NCBI GenBank assembly: GCA_016808115.1
Contig: JAEQBH010005290.1
Coordinates: forward strand, 496,001-560,000
Reading direction: 5' to 3'
Length of the DNA stretch: 64,000 nt
Origin: Tetrastigma voinierianum
Taxonomy: Eukaryota > Streptophyta > Magnoliopsida > Vitales > Vitaceae
Made by a program: the position numbers and the translations under genes. The notes beneath the pieces were generated by a model. It saw only the letters and a list, made by a program, of their open reading frames with translations, did no database searches and was not told the origin of the DNA. Shown here in pieces: positions 1 through 12,368 of the stretch. Numbering within the stretch: the stretch's first letter is position 1; each line of letters begins with the position of its first letter.

Positions 1-264
1 TTATCTGCTCGGTGCCGACGCCCCAAGCCGCCAATCTCACATCGCCGCCCTCACATGGCATGCCGTGTCTCTTAGCCTCTACCAGCGCCCTCTCTCTCTG
101 CCAGAATTCTTAGCCTGCACACACGCCAACTCGACCTTCACGAGGCGCTTCAGATCTCCGCTCGCCATTCCTTCGCTCGAACATATAATCCTTAGCCGCC
201 TGTCCTTTAGCCGGAGCTCAAACTCGTGATGCTGGAGAGCCATGTTCTGAACAGCAGCAATGGC
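1..264 (-). other. Possible exon of an unrecognised protein, broken frame
   Basis: On the minus strand a good splice-acceptor context (pyrimidine-rich, ending TTTGCAG) sits at about 265-275 and is followed by a readable stretch of about 60 codons. The peptide is rich in charged residues with heptad-like spacing (for example ELRLKDRRLRIICSSEG, then a Lys/Glu-rich segment) and could form a coiled coil. The frame closes with a TAG near 79, but a one-base shift continues open to the window edge (an ALVEAKRHG-type segment). I do not recognise the family. It may be a host exon, or the coiled-coil part of a plant transposon accessory protein. The left end is cut by the window. Confidence 0.25.
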
Positions 265-270
265 CTGCAA

Positions 271-3200
271 AGAAACCCGTTAGCAACTAAGAAAACAAAT
301 AATAACACTAATACCATCCGATGAAACTCCTTATCTTACTCACTTCTGCCGACCGACGGTTGCGATTCCAATTCAGATCCCCGTCGTTGATAACTGCAAA
401 ACTCTCTTCGCAAGAGAAGGTGCAGGGTCACTGTAATCCTCCGAAGACCCAAAGCCCGAGCGACCACCGGCACCTCAGATAAGTGACAAACGGCCTAGCC
501 AATCGGCCACCGACGCTCCACAATGGAAGGGCTCCCACTACAAGAAAATATCCTTCACCCTCCACCCTATATTCACACCCCTCCACTCCTGGAGCTCCAC
601 CGGCGTGGAGGCGTCTGAGGCAATGGAGTTGGATCATCCGTCGAATTCTTCTTAATCTGGCCTGGCCCCGCTTTGTCTGGGCTTCAACCCAGAGCCCCGC
701 CTCGGGGAGAGCAAGGGATGATGCTCACTGTCCCCAAACTTCCGTCGCCTACGGCCGATCATCGACAGCCTGGCTAGCCTGCCCGCGCCGATAGGGCGGC
801 GTCTAACTCATCGTTGGAAATCACTCACGTCTCTACAAGGCGACGAAGGTCGAGCACCCTCGCCATTCTCCTCCCATTCTTCCTCCAAACGGACCTTCCG
901 CAGCTAATAGGAACCTGGGCGTACGAAACTCCCTTAGACCCCGTACGTTCGGCACTGCACTCTTTCCGCTTGACCTTACCACTGCAAGGGCCCGGCCACT
1001 GGTGATTGGTGGAGGGGGGCAAGCCAGACTGCCACTCCTAGTTCTCGACTGTGCACTGCAGGAGGTGGACTAACTAGAACCCCCGCTCGAGGAAGCAGAT
1101 GACCTTGATGTGCTTCGGCCCTCAGACCCGACCACACCTCACCACCTGACCCTAGAGAGCTACGCCGCTAGAAACCAGGCACTGGTATCAGCAACCACAA
1201 GTGCTCCCTTCCACGACGTGTGAAGGCAAGGGCCGAGAAGAATCCAGAGAGAGCAAGGAGCGGTCAGAGCCCACGATAGAAATGTTCTCAGTGTAAGCAA
1301 ACCCGACAAAGTGGCACCTGCTCTGAAATCTCCAAAAGTCGACGAATCTTCCTAATGTCTGTAATTCTCCACCTTACCACTAACTCTTCATGTTTTCTAT
1401 GATGGGATAACCTTAATGCTAATGCATCATAACACAACAAACATCGGGAGGATCGACAACTAGACCCGCCCAACTACACACCCGGGAAGGACTGAATTGC
1501 GAACTAAAACCCGGGGAACCCGGACTCATCCTGGTGGATCCCTCTAATTAGAAATTCCCTTTCGCTTTATTTAGGCGAAGCCTCAAAGCCCATCGACGAT
1601 CCGCACCAAAAGTGCTCAAAACCGAAAGATCCCACCACCGCTCACACTAAAGTAAATCCATGAAAAAGCCCACCAACGAGAGATCAAGTCAGGTATGGTT
1701 GCCAATGGTTAACCGCCAATTAGGATACCTAATCATGTCGGGGGTGATTAAAATAGGCGCCCCGTAAGAATGCAAAACCATTGAATGTATACAAATTGGT
1801 GGAGCAGAGTCACCATAGAAAATTTTCAGAAAACACATCTGTGTTCTCCACTTAATCGACTGCCCGCCATCAACAAACCTGAGTCACTTTATCGGGCACT
1901 GCCAATGACGCCTAAGTTCCTCCACTAGGGACAAGATTGCTTGGTGTATTATGCCGCTTCAAGGCGCCTTCGGCCACCACTACAGTCTTCCCAGAAACTC
2001 CTCTGCTATCTTCATAAAGCGCATCAAAAACAGAAAGAGAAACTAATATCAGACCTCGCAGCCATATACCAATTTGTGCACATACCCCGAGCCCGCAGAT
2101 TTTCAGCCGCGAATAAGGTAACATTACTTTCTCCGCCCTTCTCTTCCTGCATGAACATCCCGAACCCGCCATCACCACGAATCAACACTACTAAGGAGCC
2201 GATGATAGTTACCTCGTGGAATTAAGGGTGAATGTTCAGAATCACAATGGTTCATTCTACCAACTACAGAAATTTAAATTATTCAAGAGTCATTTGCAAG
2301 AGGACAGAAGATGTTGAAAATTGGTAATAAAGGAAAAAGTGTATAATTTTAATGATGTCTATCTTTACATATATCGCCTGCTTAGGCCTAAGTAATACAT
2401 TTTTAATGAGTAACGACTGATCAGCCCGCCTGATTCTAATCATCACTGACAATTCGAGCTAGTGCATTTGATTATGGGGCAGCCTAGGGCCTTCCCTTAT
2501 CGATTAAACCGTCAAAGAAGAAAGTTTATAATGTCCAACTTGATTCCTAGTTTGATAAAGATCCGCACACATTTGTAATATGTACTGTCGCAAAATTCAC
2601 AATTTTATTAATTTGCACTAAAAGGGTGCTCGATTATATTAGTGATGTTTATCGGTCATGAATCATAATACACGATAAATTAACATTCATAAATATCCAA
2701 CAGAAAAGAAAACAGTGGCAGGATTCACACACTACTAAGAAGCTGAAGGGAGCATATGAGATAATTAAAAGAAGCCACAGAGAAGCCAAGAAGAAGGAAG
2801 ATGAGGCTACCAGAGCTACAGAGTAGCAGAGGCATTGAGTCGAGGAGGCATCCCTAAGGACTCATAGGAAGGCTTTAACTCCATTCAAAGCCTGAGAAAT
2901 CAAAGTCCTCTGACATTTCCTACTCCGCTTCAAATCACACAACTGTCCAACCCATGATTAGAAGTGCCTAAATGATCGAACACGATCATCTCTTCCTCCC
3001 ACCTGTGGCCTCGTCCATCATTCCTTTTCGTCAGGAACGAAGAATGAAGATGAATCAATTTTACTAGCTTTAGCTACTTTTAAATCTCTTCAAAGATCAA
3101 CTCTAATAAACCACAGCATCTAATGTAGTTTCAAAAGTTATGCACTGTTAAAACTGGTGCATTAATGCAGACTGTCCCCATATATGGATTGTCAAGCTGT

Positions 3201-3985
3201 CTTTTTTCCCACTTGGGATAATTCTTCCCTGCAGGTGACATGGGTACCACGGGCCCAGCCCGGCACCCCTAGCTAATGGGCTCACTAAGAGCCCCAAAGC
3301 GATTAGGCCCAAAGCGCCTACTGAACGCCGACATCTCCGCGGTACTCGAAGGACCAAGCCCAAAAGCCAACCGACCTAGAGCCCGACTCAACTTCCGCCA
3401 GCCCTGGTATCTCATATCTTGGGAGGCACGTGGGAGCTTCTTTTCGATCGATGAACTCACCTAAACGGTCTGCGAACCTATTTCTAAGATAGTGTGGGCC
3501 TTCGCAGAGCCGGCTTCTCGCTTCGATAAGATAGGAATGGCCTCACAAATGTCTATCGAAGGCGCTGACAAGAAGAATATGCTATCTTAAGAAGAGCCAC
3601 CTTCCATTTATGTAGGTGGGAAGAAATTGCCATCAAGAAAAACTTACTTTTTCCTTCGCAGAAGAGGAGGAAATCACACCAAACGAGTGTGGTACTAGAT
3701 TCTGAATTGATGCATTGCAGCTAAGCTTTAGGTCTTCCGTAAAAGACTAACTTTATCGAGGGCTAATTAACACCCCCGCGCTTATTGATAGAAAGTCACA
3801 GCCAAATTGTGAATGTCTGAATGATCACTTCAGAATTAAGAGACCAACTCCCTACTTTAAGAGGCAATCTATGAGTTTATGCTATTGATTATATCTAATT
3901 GGTATGAGATCTTTTTTTAAAGAGAAGCCAAAACAACCAAAGGAATTAGGACAATATCATATTAGGGAATGGTTTCAACATGGGA
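271..3985. other. Relatively GC-rich region without an assignable gene
   Basis: Open frames here are short and overlap on both strands without family motifs. The stretches 430-1250 and 3230-3560 are more GC-rich than the rest of the window and resemble decayed retrotransposon sequence in composition only. I see no LTR pair, primer site, tRNA, rRNA or recognisable protein domain. From about 2230 onward the DNA becomes AT-rich. Confidence 0.4.
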
Positions 3986-4197
3986 ATAGAATGAGGGAGT
4001 GCTGCAGAAACAAACTATGAAAACTTTCTACTAGGTAGAAACACTTTGGTAAATTTGCTTTCATTAGTAAAAACATACACTAATACCTAATTTAGTTGTT
4101 CAAGGACTCTGAATTGTTGTTAATTTTATTTCTTTAATAATGAATATGTATTATTTTAATAAGAGAATTTTAAAATACAAAAATAAGTTATACCACG

Positions 4198-4553
4198 TAA
4201 GAGCACCACAACCATCTCATTTTTGCTTCCTCCATCTTAAGTAGGAGATTAAAAAAAAACTCAACTCTTTACAATTCTTTCCTACTTCCAGCATTGAGAC
4301 GCGGAACAATGCACCTCTCTATATGAAAATTCGGCTTATTCACCTCTTTATTGAGAAACATAAAGTAATAGCAAGTGAACTTACAAAGAACCATTTTCCT
4401 TATTTGTTTTATAATATTTGAAGATGAAATAGTGATTAAAAAGTACGAATATAAAATTGAAAATAGAATGAAACTGAAATGAAAAAGTCAGTTCATCTCC
4501 AATTATGTTACATAGATAATTTGAGATAGTGAGATTTAGATTGAGATGCTATA
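4198..4553. mobile_element. MITE-like insert inside repeat R, left copy
   Basis: A block of about 356 bp begins with TAAGAGCACCACAACCATCTC and ends with GATTTAGATTGAGATGCTATA, an imperfect terminal inverted repeat of the GAGCATCTCCAACC type common in plant non-autonomous DNA transposons. It has no coding capacity. The same block sits at the corresponding place in the right copy of R, so it inserted before R was duplicated. The family (hAT or PIF/Harbinger) cannot be decided because the target duplication is not clear. Confidence 0.5.
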
Positions 4554-4678
4554 ATATTTTTTCATAAAAATGTTATTAATTATAATAAAAAGATTTAGTC
4601 TTTTGTGACTAAAAATATTTCAAGTATAATCCATGATTATGCTTTAAAATTCCCTTACTTAAATATTAAAATTTTTAA

Positions 4679-4703
4679 AGAGAGAGAGAGAGAGAGAGAG
4701 AGA
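4679..4703 (+). repeat. (AG)n microsatellite
   Basis: About twelve AG dinucleotides. In the homologous position of the right copy of R a (TA)n tract is found instead. Confidence 0.95.
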
Positions 4704-4929
4704 TACATAGAACATATAATAAAAGTACTATTAATTAGGTGTAAATGCACTTTTGATAAAGTTATTAATATTTAATAAAAACGGTCACTTCACCTTTACT
4801 TAAACCGATCCTCCGTTCTTGAGGCTCACTGGGAGTTCACTGAGAATAAACCAACTTTAATTCTGCTACCAAAATTTACCCACTGAAATGACTGTAAATA
4901 ATATTCCTGATGATGTCTGTGACGATCCT

Positions 4930-5400
4930 CAATCCTCTACCTTGGCCAGACCAAATATAATATTCAAAACGGCGGCCTAATAAACCTAGCCACGCATCTA
5001 CTATCATGTCTCCTCGTTTGCAAGTCTAGAACTCTACTTCTTTATATGCCTCGCGCATGCTTTGGAAAGAACTTGCTTATAAAGAGCCCTTCAGTTCCTT
5101 ACCGTCATCGCCCCATTTCTCGGAGGTCTTCACCAATCCTTCCAACGATATCGTGATCCACCCAATGAAAAGCCACTAACCCGATTCTCGCGGTAGTAGG
5201 AGAGGTAATCTCATGGACCCCAATACTTTCAACTGACGGAACTAATGGTCACTACCAATGAGTCCTCCCCGAATGCTCATGGGACGAGGCGTCTTAAACC
5301 TCCTGAGGTTACCTATTCCTTCCTCGACCAAGCACCACTGCATAATAGTGCAATCAGAGAGCCCATAGTCTCCATAAAAACCCGGATCAAAAATTAAAGC
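4930..5400 (-). pseudogene. Gypsy gag remnant of truncated element C
   Basis: Conceptual minus-strand translation gives scattered matches to the capsid-like retrotransposon gag core: an RGGLIGSDH-type N-terminal part near 5260, then near 5040-5100 a SMREAYKEVEF-like segment followed by KRGDM, resembling the FP-x-S-x-R-x-x-K-x-x-EF and QG-x-M/T-V-x-x-Y part of gypsy gag. Stops and frame changes are frequent. It lies downstream, in the element's own sense, of the leader and primer site at 5801-5813. The remaining pol and the 3' LTR are absent; to the left the sequence runs into repeat R. Confidence 0.4.
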
Positions 5401-5800
5401 AGGCTATACTCTCGCGGGACGACCCCAAGGCCCTCGGGCTCAATGGCCAGCCATCTACACTGCCGCTAATTAAATCAGATTTCTGCGTTGGGGCGCGTCG
5501 CAAGGTGATGCGATGATGCCAACACAATAAATAGCGCCTCCTAAAACACCCCATGATCATGCCTGTCCCCAGTGTTCTTTTGTTTTCCATATATATCAAA
5601 TCATAAGCAAATGCACACAACATGTTATACACCAAAGCACACATTAAAAACAATGCATGCAAAGAAGTTCTAATCATGTCCTATGATTGCCTAGGTAATC
5701 ACATACCCAAACCCCGACATCAGCTGTGAGGTCTACAATGCATTACCCACTCTGACCATGGCCAAACCTGCGTCCTTCAAGCCCTAAGTACTGTACCTAT
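5401..5800 (-). other. Leader of truncated gypsy element C
   Basis: The layout matches the leader of element A (35735-36288): an A/C-rich stretch with many ACA runs, then an AATCACATACC segment, then a GACATCAGCTGTGAGG motif, then the primer site. No coding domain is seen in it. Confidence 0.5.
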
Positions 5801-5813
5801 GCTCTTATACCAA
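5801..5813 (-). other. Primer binding site of element C
   Basis: On the minus strand the bases read TTGGTATAAGAGC, one or two changes from the initiator tRNA-Met 3' end complement TGGTATCAGAGC used by many plant gypsy and copia elements. It lies immediately inside the LTR edge GGTGTCACG. Confidence 0.75.
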
Positions 5814-5815
5814 GT

Positions 5816-8223
5816 CGTGACACCTCTATCTTGTAGTTTCTGCTGACAACCCGTCAACTCCGTGAGTCCCCAGGATATCGAAAGGCCCCGATATCACACT
5901 CATTGGTTCCTGTATATATCAGATCCATTCTCGCATATTTAATTCAACATACAAAATATATGATAACTTAATCAAACCGCATTGGTCACTCTTTATATAA
6001 ACAAAGGTATACATGTTCTGTCAATATAATACATGACAAAAACAAAATAAAATAAAGCCTCATCCGGGCCTCATCTCGCACGCGGGTCCAAGAAAGGGTC
6101 GACTCTCAAGATCGATCAGCCCGAAGGGGTCCTACAACGAGGTGAGTGTGCCCAAAGAGAGCCTACAATCCCACAAGACTACTCTGCATCGGCGCACAAG
6201 CAATGGTCGCACAACAAATACAGACCTAAGTCAAATGGCCCATATTGAATGTCATGTCATGCATGAATGGCATCATGCTCGATATCCCGAGTCACTCACC
6301 GACTTCGTCAAACATGGAAAAAGCAGGAATCGCCACCGTATTACTAATGACTCATGTATTTGAGCCTCACCGACGACACAAATGAAAGACAACGATCCAA
6401 CCCGGTCACTGATCTAACAAACTGTTCAGCGAAACATCCGCATTTGCAATAATCTCGACAGGCTGCCCAACCGGCTCGCCACACGCATTTTTGCTGCCGC
6501 CTTGGTTTTTACCACGAGTCCGCCGATCTCTGAAAGAACGGTGATCACTACCCATTCATCAACAATGATGATGGGTGACCACACCCATGCACACACACCC
6601 AACATAATGCGATGTCCCTGTGCATAAGCAATGCTAATGCCACTGCAGGTTCTCATGTTACATGTATGATGCACACTACATGAAACATTATACTCAATCG
6701 TACTTCATGCCAAGTACCATGTAAACATATATAATTCACATCCATTATGTTAATCCATTTAAATACACGTATATTAACAGATATTTCGACATATATTTAG
6801 CATAAGCGGTTAAATTACAACAATAACATTGTACAAAAAAACACTCTGCTATAAAAAATAACCATTCCCGTGGCCATAATAAAAAAATTTATACTTAGTC
6901 CAGAAATTTTAGTCTCTGTTTTAATGGCTAAAATTTAGCCACAAACTCGGCCTGAAAACTGTCTTGAAAAATAGTTCACTATAAAATCCTATAAAAGTCC
7001 TGCCGTCCCGATCGATCACCCATGTTGCTGTGGTTTCAACATTATATATATATATATATATGAAAGAGGCAGGCAGGCAGATATGGTATATATATATTAC
7101 CACTTACTGGCTGAGGCCAACAATCCCTAAATCCAAACTAACTCTAAAAACTGGCCATGAACGGTCCTAAAACTCCGCCACAATTAAGTCTAATACAGAG
7201 TTTTCAAGCAAATTAGAACCAAAATCATTCGAATATCGCCTTCAAAACCCGCCCTAGACTGCTTTGGAAAATGGGCCTCATGGTCGAAACTCATCTGATC
7301 GGTTTCTAACCCAAGACGAACATTATGCCCAGAATGAAAAGGAACCCGAGTAGGAGAAACCCCACCTGAGCGTGAAACATCGAATCCTTCCCGCTTTTTG
7401 TACCTACTCGTTGCCCTTTGTAGAATGTAATTTACTTTAATTCCTGTGTTACCAAACTTCGACCATCTAAACACCGTGAAAAAATCTGTAGACAACTTCT
7501 CTTCTTTTTTTCTCTTTCTTCTTTTCTTCATGTCACCCTTTTGTTCCCTCATTTCTCTTCATTTTATTATTATTTTTGCTCTCCAACGCATTGTTTAACT
7601 CCCCCGCTCATTCTTTTCCCCCCAAATATATTTTTTTTCCGAATTTCTCTCCTTCTCTATTCTCTTCTCTTTATCCTCTTTCTTCTTTTCCCTTGTTTGC
7701 TCTGGGCCCTTTTCTTTTCATTTTCTTTTCTCATTCTTTTTTCTCATTTTCTCTCTATTTTTGGAAAGACATTGACCTCAGAGGCAAAGGAAGAAACTTT
7801 CCCTCCTCATCGTCTCTTCATGCCAGTTTGGGTAGACTGCTACATCAGTTCCTTAATTTTCTTTTGTTTTCTTTATTCAATTTATTATGATCATATGAGT
7901 GGTTAAATGTGAGCTATGTGGTTCACCTTGTAATTCATACGGTTTTTCCATGTGTCATCCATTAAAGCTGTTATACGAGCATCACATGATCATGTCATAG
8001 TCATCCAACCCCCTATGTTCTGTAGGAAAATGAATCTCCCTGATTATTAAATCCGATTAAATTGATAGGGTGGCTAGATTCTCGCAGATCTATCTAAATC
8101 TGCATGTCCGTTGCATATCAAAGATCTAGGAAATTTCCGTAATTTACTATACTATTTCTAAGAAAATTCTTACTTCTTCTCTGTTGCATTTTTAAGAAAA
8201 AATGAAATTTTCTCGGTTTTACA
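5816..8223 (-). mobile_element. 5' LTR of truncated gypsy element C, same family as A
   Basis: The left edge (GTGACACC, with the first base of TG apparently mutated) matches the A LTR edge TGTGACACCCC at 36304. The right edge ends GGTTTTACA at 8223, matching the A LTR end GAGTTTACA at 32127; both follow a shared block around AAGATCTAG(G/A)AAATTTC. A middle landmark, an ACCCATTCA(C/T)CAA-AATG module near 6550, matches 30456 in A. Length is about 2.4 kb against 2.8 kb in A. Element C is a 5'-end fragment: LTR, primer site, leader and part of gag. Confidence 0.75.
7044..7062 (+). repeat. Short (TA)n microsatellite in LTR C
   Basis: About nine TA units inside the LTR of element C, close to a second shorter run at about 7085-7098. 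Confidence 0.9.
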
Positions 8224-8410
8224 AAATAGAAACCATGGAAGCCTTTTCTATTAGTGTAGAAAACACTTAAAAAAATTGTTTCATTAGTAAAAACATACAC
8301 AAAGACAAATTAGTTGTTCAAAAATTTGAATTGTCATTAATTTGTTTCTATAATAATTATTATTATTTTAATAAGAATAATTTAAAATTATTAAAATAAG
8401 TTATAACATG

Positions 8411-8779
8411 TAAAAGCACTACAACCATTCTCCATTTTGTATCTCCATTTTTATATATGGAGATTTTCACAAAAAAGAAACTCTGTAACCTAACCATTCA
8501 TCATTTGGGTAAGATGAGATTTTGAACAATGTAGTGATCTTCGTGAGTGATTCACTATTCACCTTTTAATTTTTATAATAATAAAATAAAAAGTAAACTA
8601 CAAAGCCACCATTTTCCAAATTTTTATAATATTTAAAGATGTGAATGGTGATGTGAGAAGATGAATATAAAAATTGTTAATTGAAATTGAAATGAAAAAG
8701 TTGGGGGTTCATCTCCAAATATATAGAGAAGCATGATAATTTGGAGATAAAAAATAAGATTTGTGATCGGAGATGCTAA
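8411..8779. mobile_element. MITE-like insert inside repeat R, right copy
   Basis: Begins TAAAAGCACTACAACCATTC and ends GTGATCGGAGATGCTAA, an imperfect inverted terminal repeat like the left copy. Non-coding. Confidence 0.5.
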
Positions 8780-8910
8780 GATATTATTTTTCTATAAAAA
8801 TGTTGGCTAATTATAATAAAAAGATTTCAATTTTTTATAACTAAATATTTAAGTTACAACTATGATCATGCTTTTTAAAATTCTTTGTCTTAAAATTATT
8901 TTAAAGTCTT

Positions 8911-8913
<3 letters not shown>

Positions 8914-8988
<75 letters not shown>
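8914..8988 (+). repeat. (TA)n microsatellite, about 75 bp
   Basis: Uninterrupted alternating TA/AT inside the right copy of repeat R. Confidence 0.97.
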
Positions 8989-8989
<1 letters not shown>

Positions 8990-9150
8990 TTATTAATTAG
9001 GTGTGGTAAATAATTCCTTAATGTTAATATTAATAAAAATGGTCACTTCATCTTATGCATTAAAGTAAACATTTAAAATAAAAGAGCGAGGTAGTAGTCC
9101 GTCCGCTAAGCCATGACTGATGGATCGTATCTAATAAACCCTCTATTTGA

Positions 9151-9900
9151 TTCTTCAACGCCATCCTGTGTATTTGTGCTACCCCGAGAAGATCTTCAGC
9201 AAAGTTAATAAAAAAGCACTAAAGCCATTTTTTTTGGCCTCCAAATGCCATTTTTTTGAGATTAAAGTTTTCAAGTGGCATTCCAAAGAAGAGTATCTAA
9301 AGTTCCATCTATTTTAAATCTATTCCAATTCTTACCCTTTTCTTCCTTAATAATTACATCATGTACCCTTCATTCATTTATATCACTTATACACTATAAA
9401 ATTGATTTTTAAAAGATAACTAAATAATATTTAATTAAAATTTAAAATAAAATATAAAGATTCAATTAAAATAAAAATGACCATAAATATTTAGACTGAA
9501 TTAATAAAAATAATAAATATTTTGTTCATTAATTTTTAAATAGTTGAACTTTGCCATAAAATATTAATAATTTTAAAAAAATTTTGTAGTTCTTATAAAA
9601 ATAATGAAATATTTGTGTGCTAGACAGCCAATTAATTCATATCAAGTAAAACATTTTATTTAAATTTATTTTAAATTATTCACAAAAAAATATGATTTAT
9701 GGTTTTTTCATTTATTAATAATATTTTATTTATAATATTATTTTTGAAATAATTAAAAGTTAATAAAATGAGTTTAGGCTAATAAAATAAATTAATTCAT
9801 ATAAAGTAAAAAAATTTATTTTTAATTCGTATTTTAAAGTATTTACAAAAAATATGATTTAAAGTTTTATTATTTTTTCATTTCAAATACCAAAACGAGC
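9151..9900. repeat. AT-rich DNA with a duplicated ~90-bp segment
   Basis: Two related segments, about 9630-9715 and 9788-9885, share AATTAATTCATAT-AAGTAAAA, then a TTTATTTTAAA block, then ACAAAAAAATATGATTTA. They are about 158 bp apart. No gene is visible. Confidence 0.6.
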
Positions 9901-9980
9901 ATGGGTTTTTTATTTTTTCATTTCAAAAACCCAAAAGAGAATGGGTTTTTTATTTTTTCATTTCAAAACCCAAAATGAGC
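9901..9980 (+). repeat. 40-bp tandem repeat, two units
   Basis: Two consecutive 40-bp units begin ATGGGTTTTTTATTTTTTCA at 9901 and 9941; a partial diverged unit precedes them at about 9868. Each unit has GGGTTTT near its start and AAAACCC near its end, so each can fold on itself. Confidence 0.85.
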
Positions 9981-11143
9981 TTTGGTGTGGTGGTGGGGTG
10001 AAGAGAACCAGGATCTTATAAGAACTCAAATGACTTATCTGGGTGGGGTGAGAAGAGATCACTGGGAAGATCGCTGGAAGGGGCGTAACACACCGTGGGA
10101 CTATCCATCTGCGAGGTCTCACTCTGCAAAGAAATGGGGTTGCCTCCCTAATATTCTTCCCTTGGTTCATTAAGGATTACATCTTGGTGGGAATCAGTTT
10201 CCTTTTTGGTGATTTATAGAATTTTGTTTCCATTTGTTGGGAGTTCAAAATGGTTCACTGGTCCGATTTTTGTCAGAATAAATTATTTGTGCATTGATTT
10301 TGTGTGATTTTCCTCGTTCATGGTTCACGGCTCAAAATTTTGCCTATTCACGTTAAATTTTTGGCTCCCAACTAAGTTATATTGAGGGTAGAATGGTTTT
10401 TGGGCAAGCTTTGGTTTATTGAGCAAGATCAAATTATGATACTTGCAATTTTTGGTCGACGTTCCCACTGGGCCTCACTGATGTTTTATTCGACACGAGC
10501 ACCATTTTTTCTGCTTAGCATCCAAAATGGCTTTATTCCCGGTTATACACCGCTGATAGTTCCAAAGCTTTGAAAATCATTTCAGAATGTGACTGTTTTT
10601 CAAGTCAAATCTGTTGTTTTTCCTTTCCTTAGATTATTACTTACTCAAGCATTTTCTTTTCAAACTGTTTTGATTTCATATTACATACATATTATAATGT
10701 ATGACTTGTGGAAGAGGGCGTCTGTGAATACATGTCAATGGCACCTCAAGAGGTATTTTTCCCCTAATTTCTTGAGCTGCTGTTTGCCTCAGAATTTCGG
10801 ATCAAACAAAAGAAATCTTGATCCCGCCCCTTCACCATGAAATTATATTTTGATTCTGTCGCTGTTTAATACCGATTAAAAACGAGTATATAAAGAATTT
10901 AATGATAAAACTTTACTTTTTCTTACCTGTTCCTTCTTCGTATTATTTCAGCAAAGATTGCTTTTCCCAATTTTTGCCTCAATATTCTGACACAAATTTC
11001 CTATTTCTAATGAACTGTTTCAAAAAACGAGGTAGCATCAAAAGAATATTTTTCTTTCCTTCTATATTTTTTCTTAGTTAAACCATAGATTATACTTTTC
11101 CTCTCATTTATTTCTTCAATATAATATATATTACTTAAGATAG

Positions 11144-11145
<2 letters not shown>
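9981..11145. other. Unassigned AT-rich region
   Basis: Short open frames only. The stretch 9985-10170 is less AT-rich than its surroundings but shows no recognisable domain. No RNA gene or LTR edge was found. Confidence 0.4.

Positions 11146-11226
<81 letters not shown>
11146..11226 (+). repeat. (TA)n microsatellite, about 80 bp
   Basis: Uninterrupted TA repeats. The apparent open frame across it encodes only Tyr-Ile repeats and is an artefact. Confidence 0.97.
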
Positions 11227-11229
<3 letters not shown>

Positions 11230-12338
11230 TCATTCATATTTTATATTATTGTAGTTTTGAAGAAATTTTTTAAATATAATTAAAATTAGATATTAGTTTG
11301 ATATTCTAGGATGTGTCTATCATTAATTCAAAAGGAAACAGACATTTAGTTGCTCCATTTACCATATTACAGTGTGAATAATAAATTTTGATGATTTTAG
11401 AACATCTGAATAAAAGTATCACAATTCTAGTACTCCAATTCATTAGTAGAAACCTTCACTTCAAAGGTCAGCAAGCTAAAGAAAGAAAATTACTTAGTCC
11501 CTTTAGTAGTATATTAGTTTACATAAGTATATTAGGAATAATGATGTAACATGTTTGCATTATTCTTCTTCATTTATCTTTCCACCTTTTTAACTTTATT
11601 CATAAAACTTTACTTTATGTCTGTTATAGTTTAATATTAAACCATCATAAAAGAATTATATGTTTTCATTTCTATGATTTAGGTCTAACGATTTGATTAC
11701 AAGTTCAATGGCATGAAATGAGTCGGAAAAGGTATATCATTTATATGCTTAGGTTGATTAAAAAATTTGTTTAATTAATTTGTGATTTACATAATTTGAA
11801 AGCAATAGCTGATTAGATATGTGATCCTTTTGGTTGGATTTATTCTCGTTGATTTTAATTCAATTTCGGGAGTCCCAATCCTAGAATTGATGTATTGTGG
11901 CAAAATGACAATTCCAATTAATTATATTATAATTTCTTTACTTAGATAGATTTTTGAATGTGTTTTGGATTTGAGGTAAGAATTCTAGATTTATAGATTT
12001 GGACTAAATAATGGAAAACATTTTTGTAGTTCCTAGAATGCTTGTGAAACTTAGAGATGTAGGGTTTAGAAGGAAAGAGGTCAATAGTGGTAAATGTGTA
12101 TCCATTCTAAATATATGGATTGCACATGGCTTCAACAAACCACAGTTTCTTCTTTAACTGGTCAAGTGTATGCACCGTCATATAGTGCATTGGGTAATTG
12201 AAAGAACAAACTTCAAATTTATGATTTTTATTCGAGATTTTTCAAAATGCCATTATTCTGATGCCAGATTGACATGCCATGATATTTTTGCTAAATGTCA
12301 TTAGATTTGGTACATGTTTTTTGCTTTATGGCACTTAT
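11227..12338. other. Unassigned AT-rich region left of the LINE
   Basis: No coding or RNA feature is visible. Its right end, just before 12339, is the target site into which the LINE inserted. Confidence 0.4.
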
Positions 12339-12351
12339 TAGAAGTGTCATT
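12339..12351 (+). repeat. LINE target site duplication, left copy
   Basis: TAGAAGTGTCATT, identical over 13 bp to 16861-16873. It abuts the poly(T) that is the LINE's poly(A) tail read on the other strand. Confidence 0.93.
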
Positions 12352-12352
12352 G

Positions 12353-12368
12353 TTTTTTTTTTTTTTTT
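12353..12368 (-). other. LINE poly(A) tail
   Basis: Sixteen T residues on the plus strand directly beside the left target duplication, marking the 3' end of the minus-strand LINE. Confidence 0.9.

Larger units (their letters stand above)
4010..4880 (+). repeat. Direct repeat R, left copy
   Basis: This segment is repeated in the same orientation at 8224-9150. Shared landmarks include CATTAGTAAAAACATACAC (4059 area and 8282 area), the MITE-like block, and a TATTAATTAGGTGTRRTAAAT segment ahead of GGTCACTTCA. At the position where this copy has an (AG)n tract the other copy has a long (TA)n tract. The two copies flank the truncated gypsy element at about 4900-8223. They could be remnants of one older element duplicated in situ, or LTRs of an unrecognised element; no coding sequence identifies them. 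Confidence 0.7.
8224..9150 (+). repeat. Direct repeat R, right copy
   Basis: Homologue of 4010-4880. It starts exactly where the LTR of element C ends, so the LTR edge marks its left border. It carries the same MITE-like insert (about 8411-8779) and has an expanded (TA)n tract where the left copy has (AG)n. Similarity persists to about TAATAAACC near 9137. Confidence 0.7.

Noticed and set aside
11007..11237. Open frame of Tyr-Ile repeats across the (TA)n tract; the same at 56460-56862
   Set aside because: Any frame through alternating TA reads Tyr-Ile without stops. It is a product of the microsatellite, not a protein.
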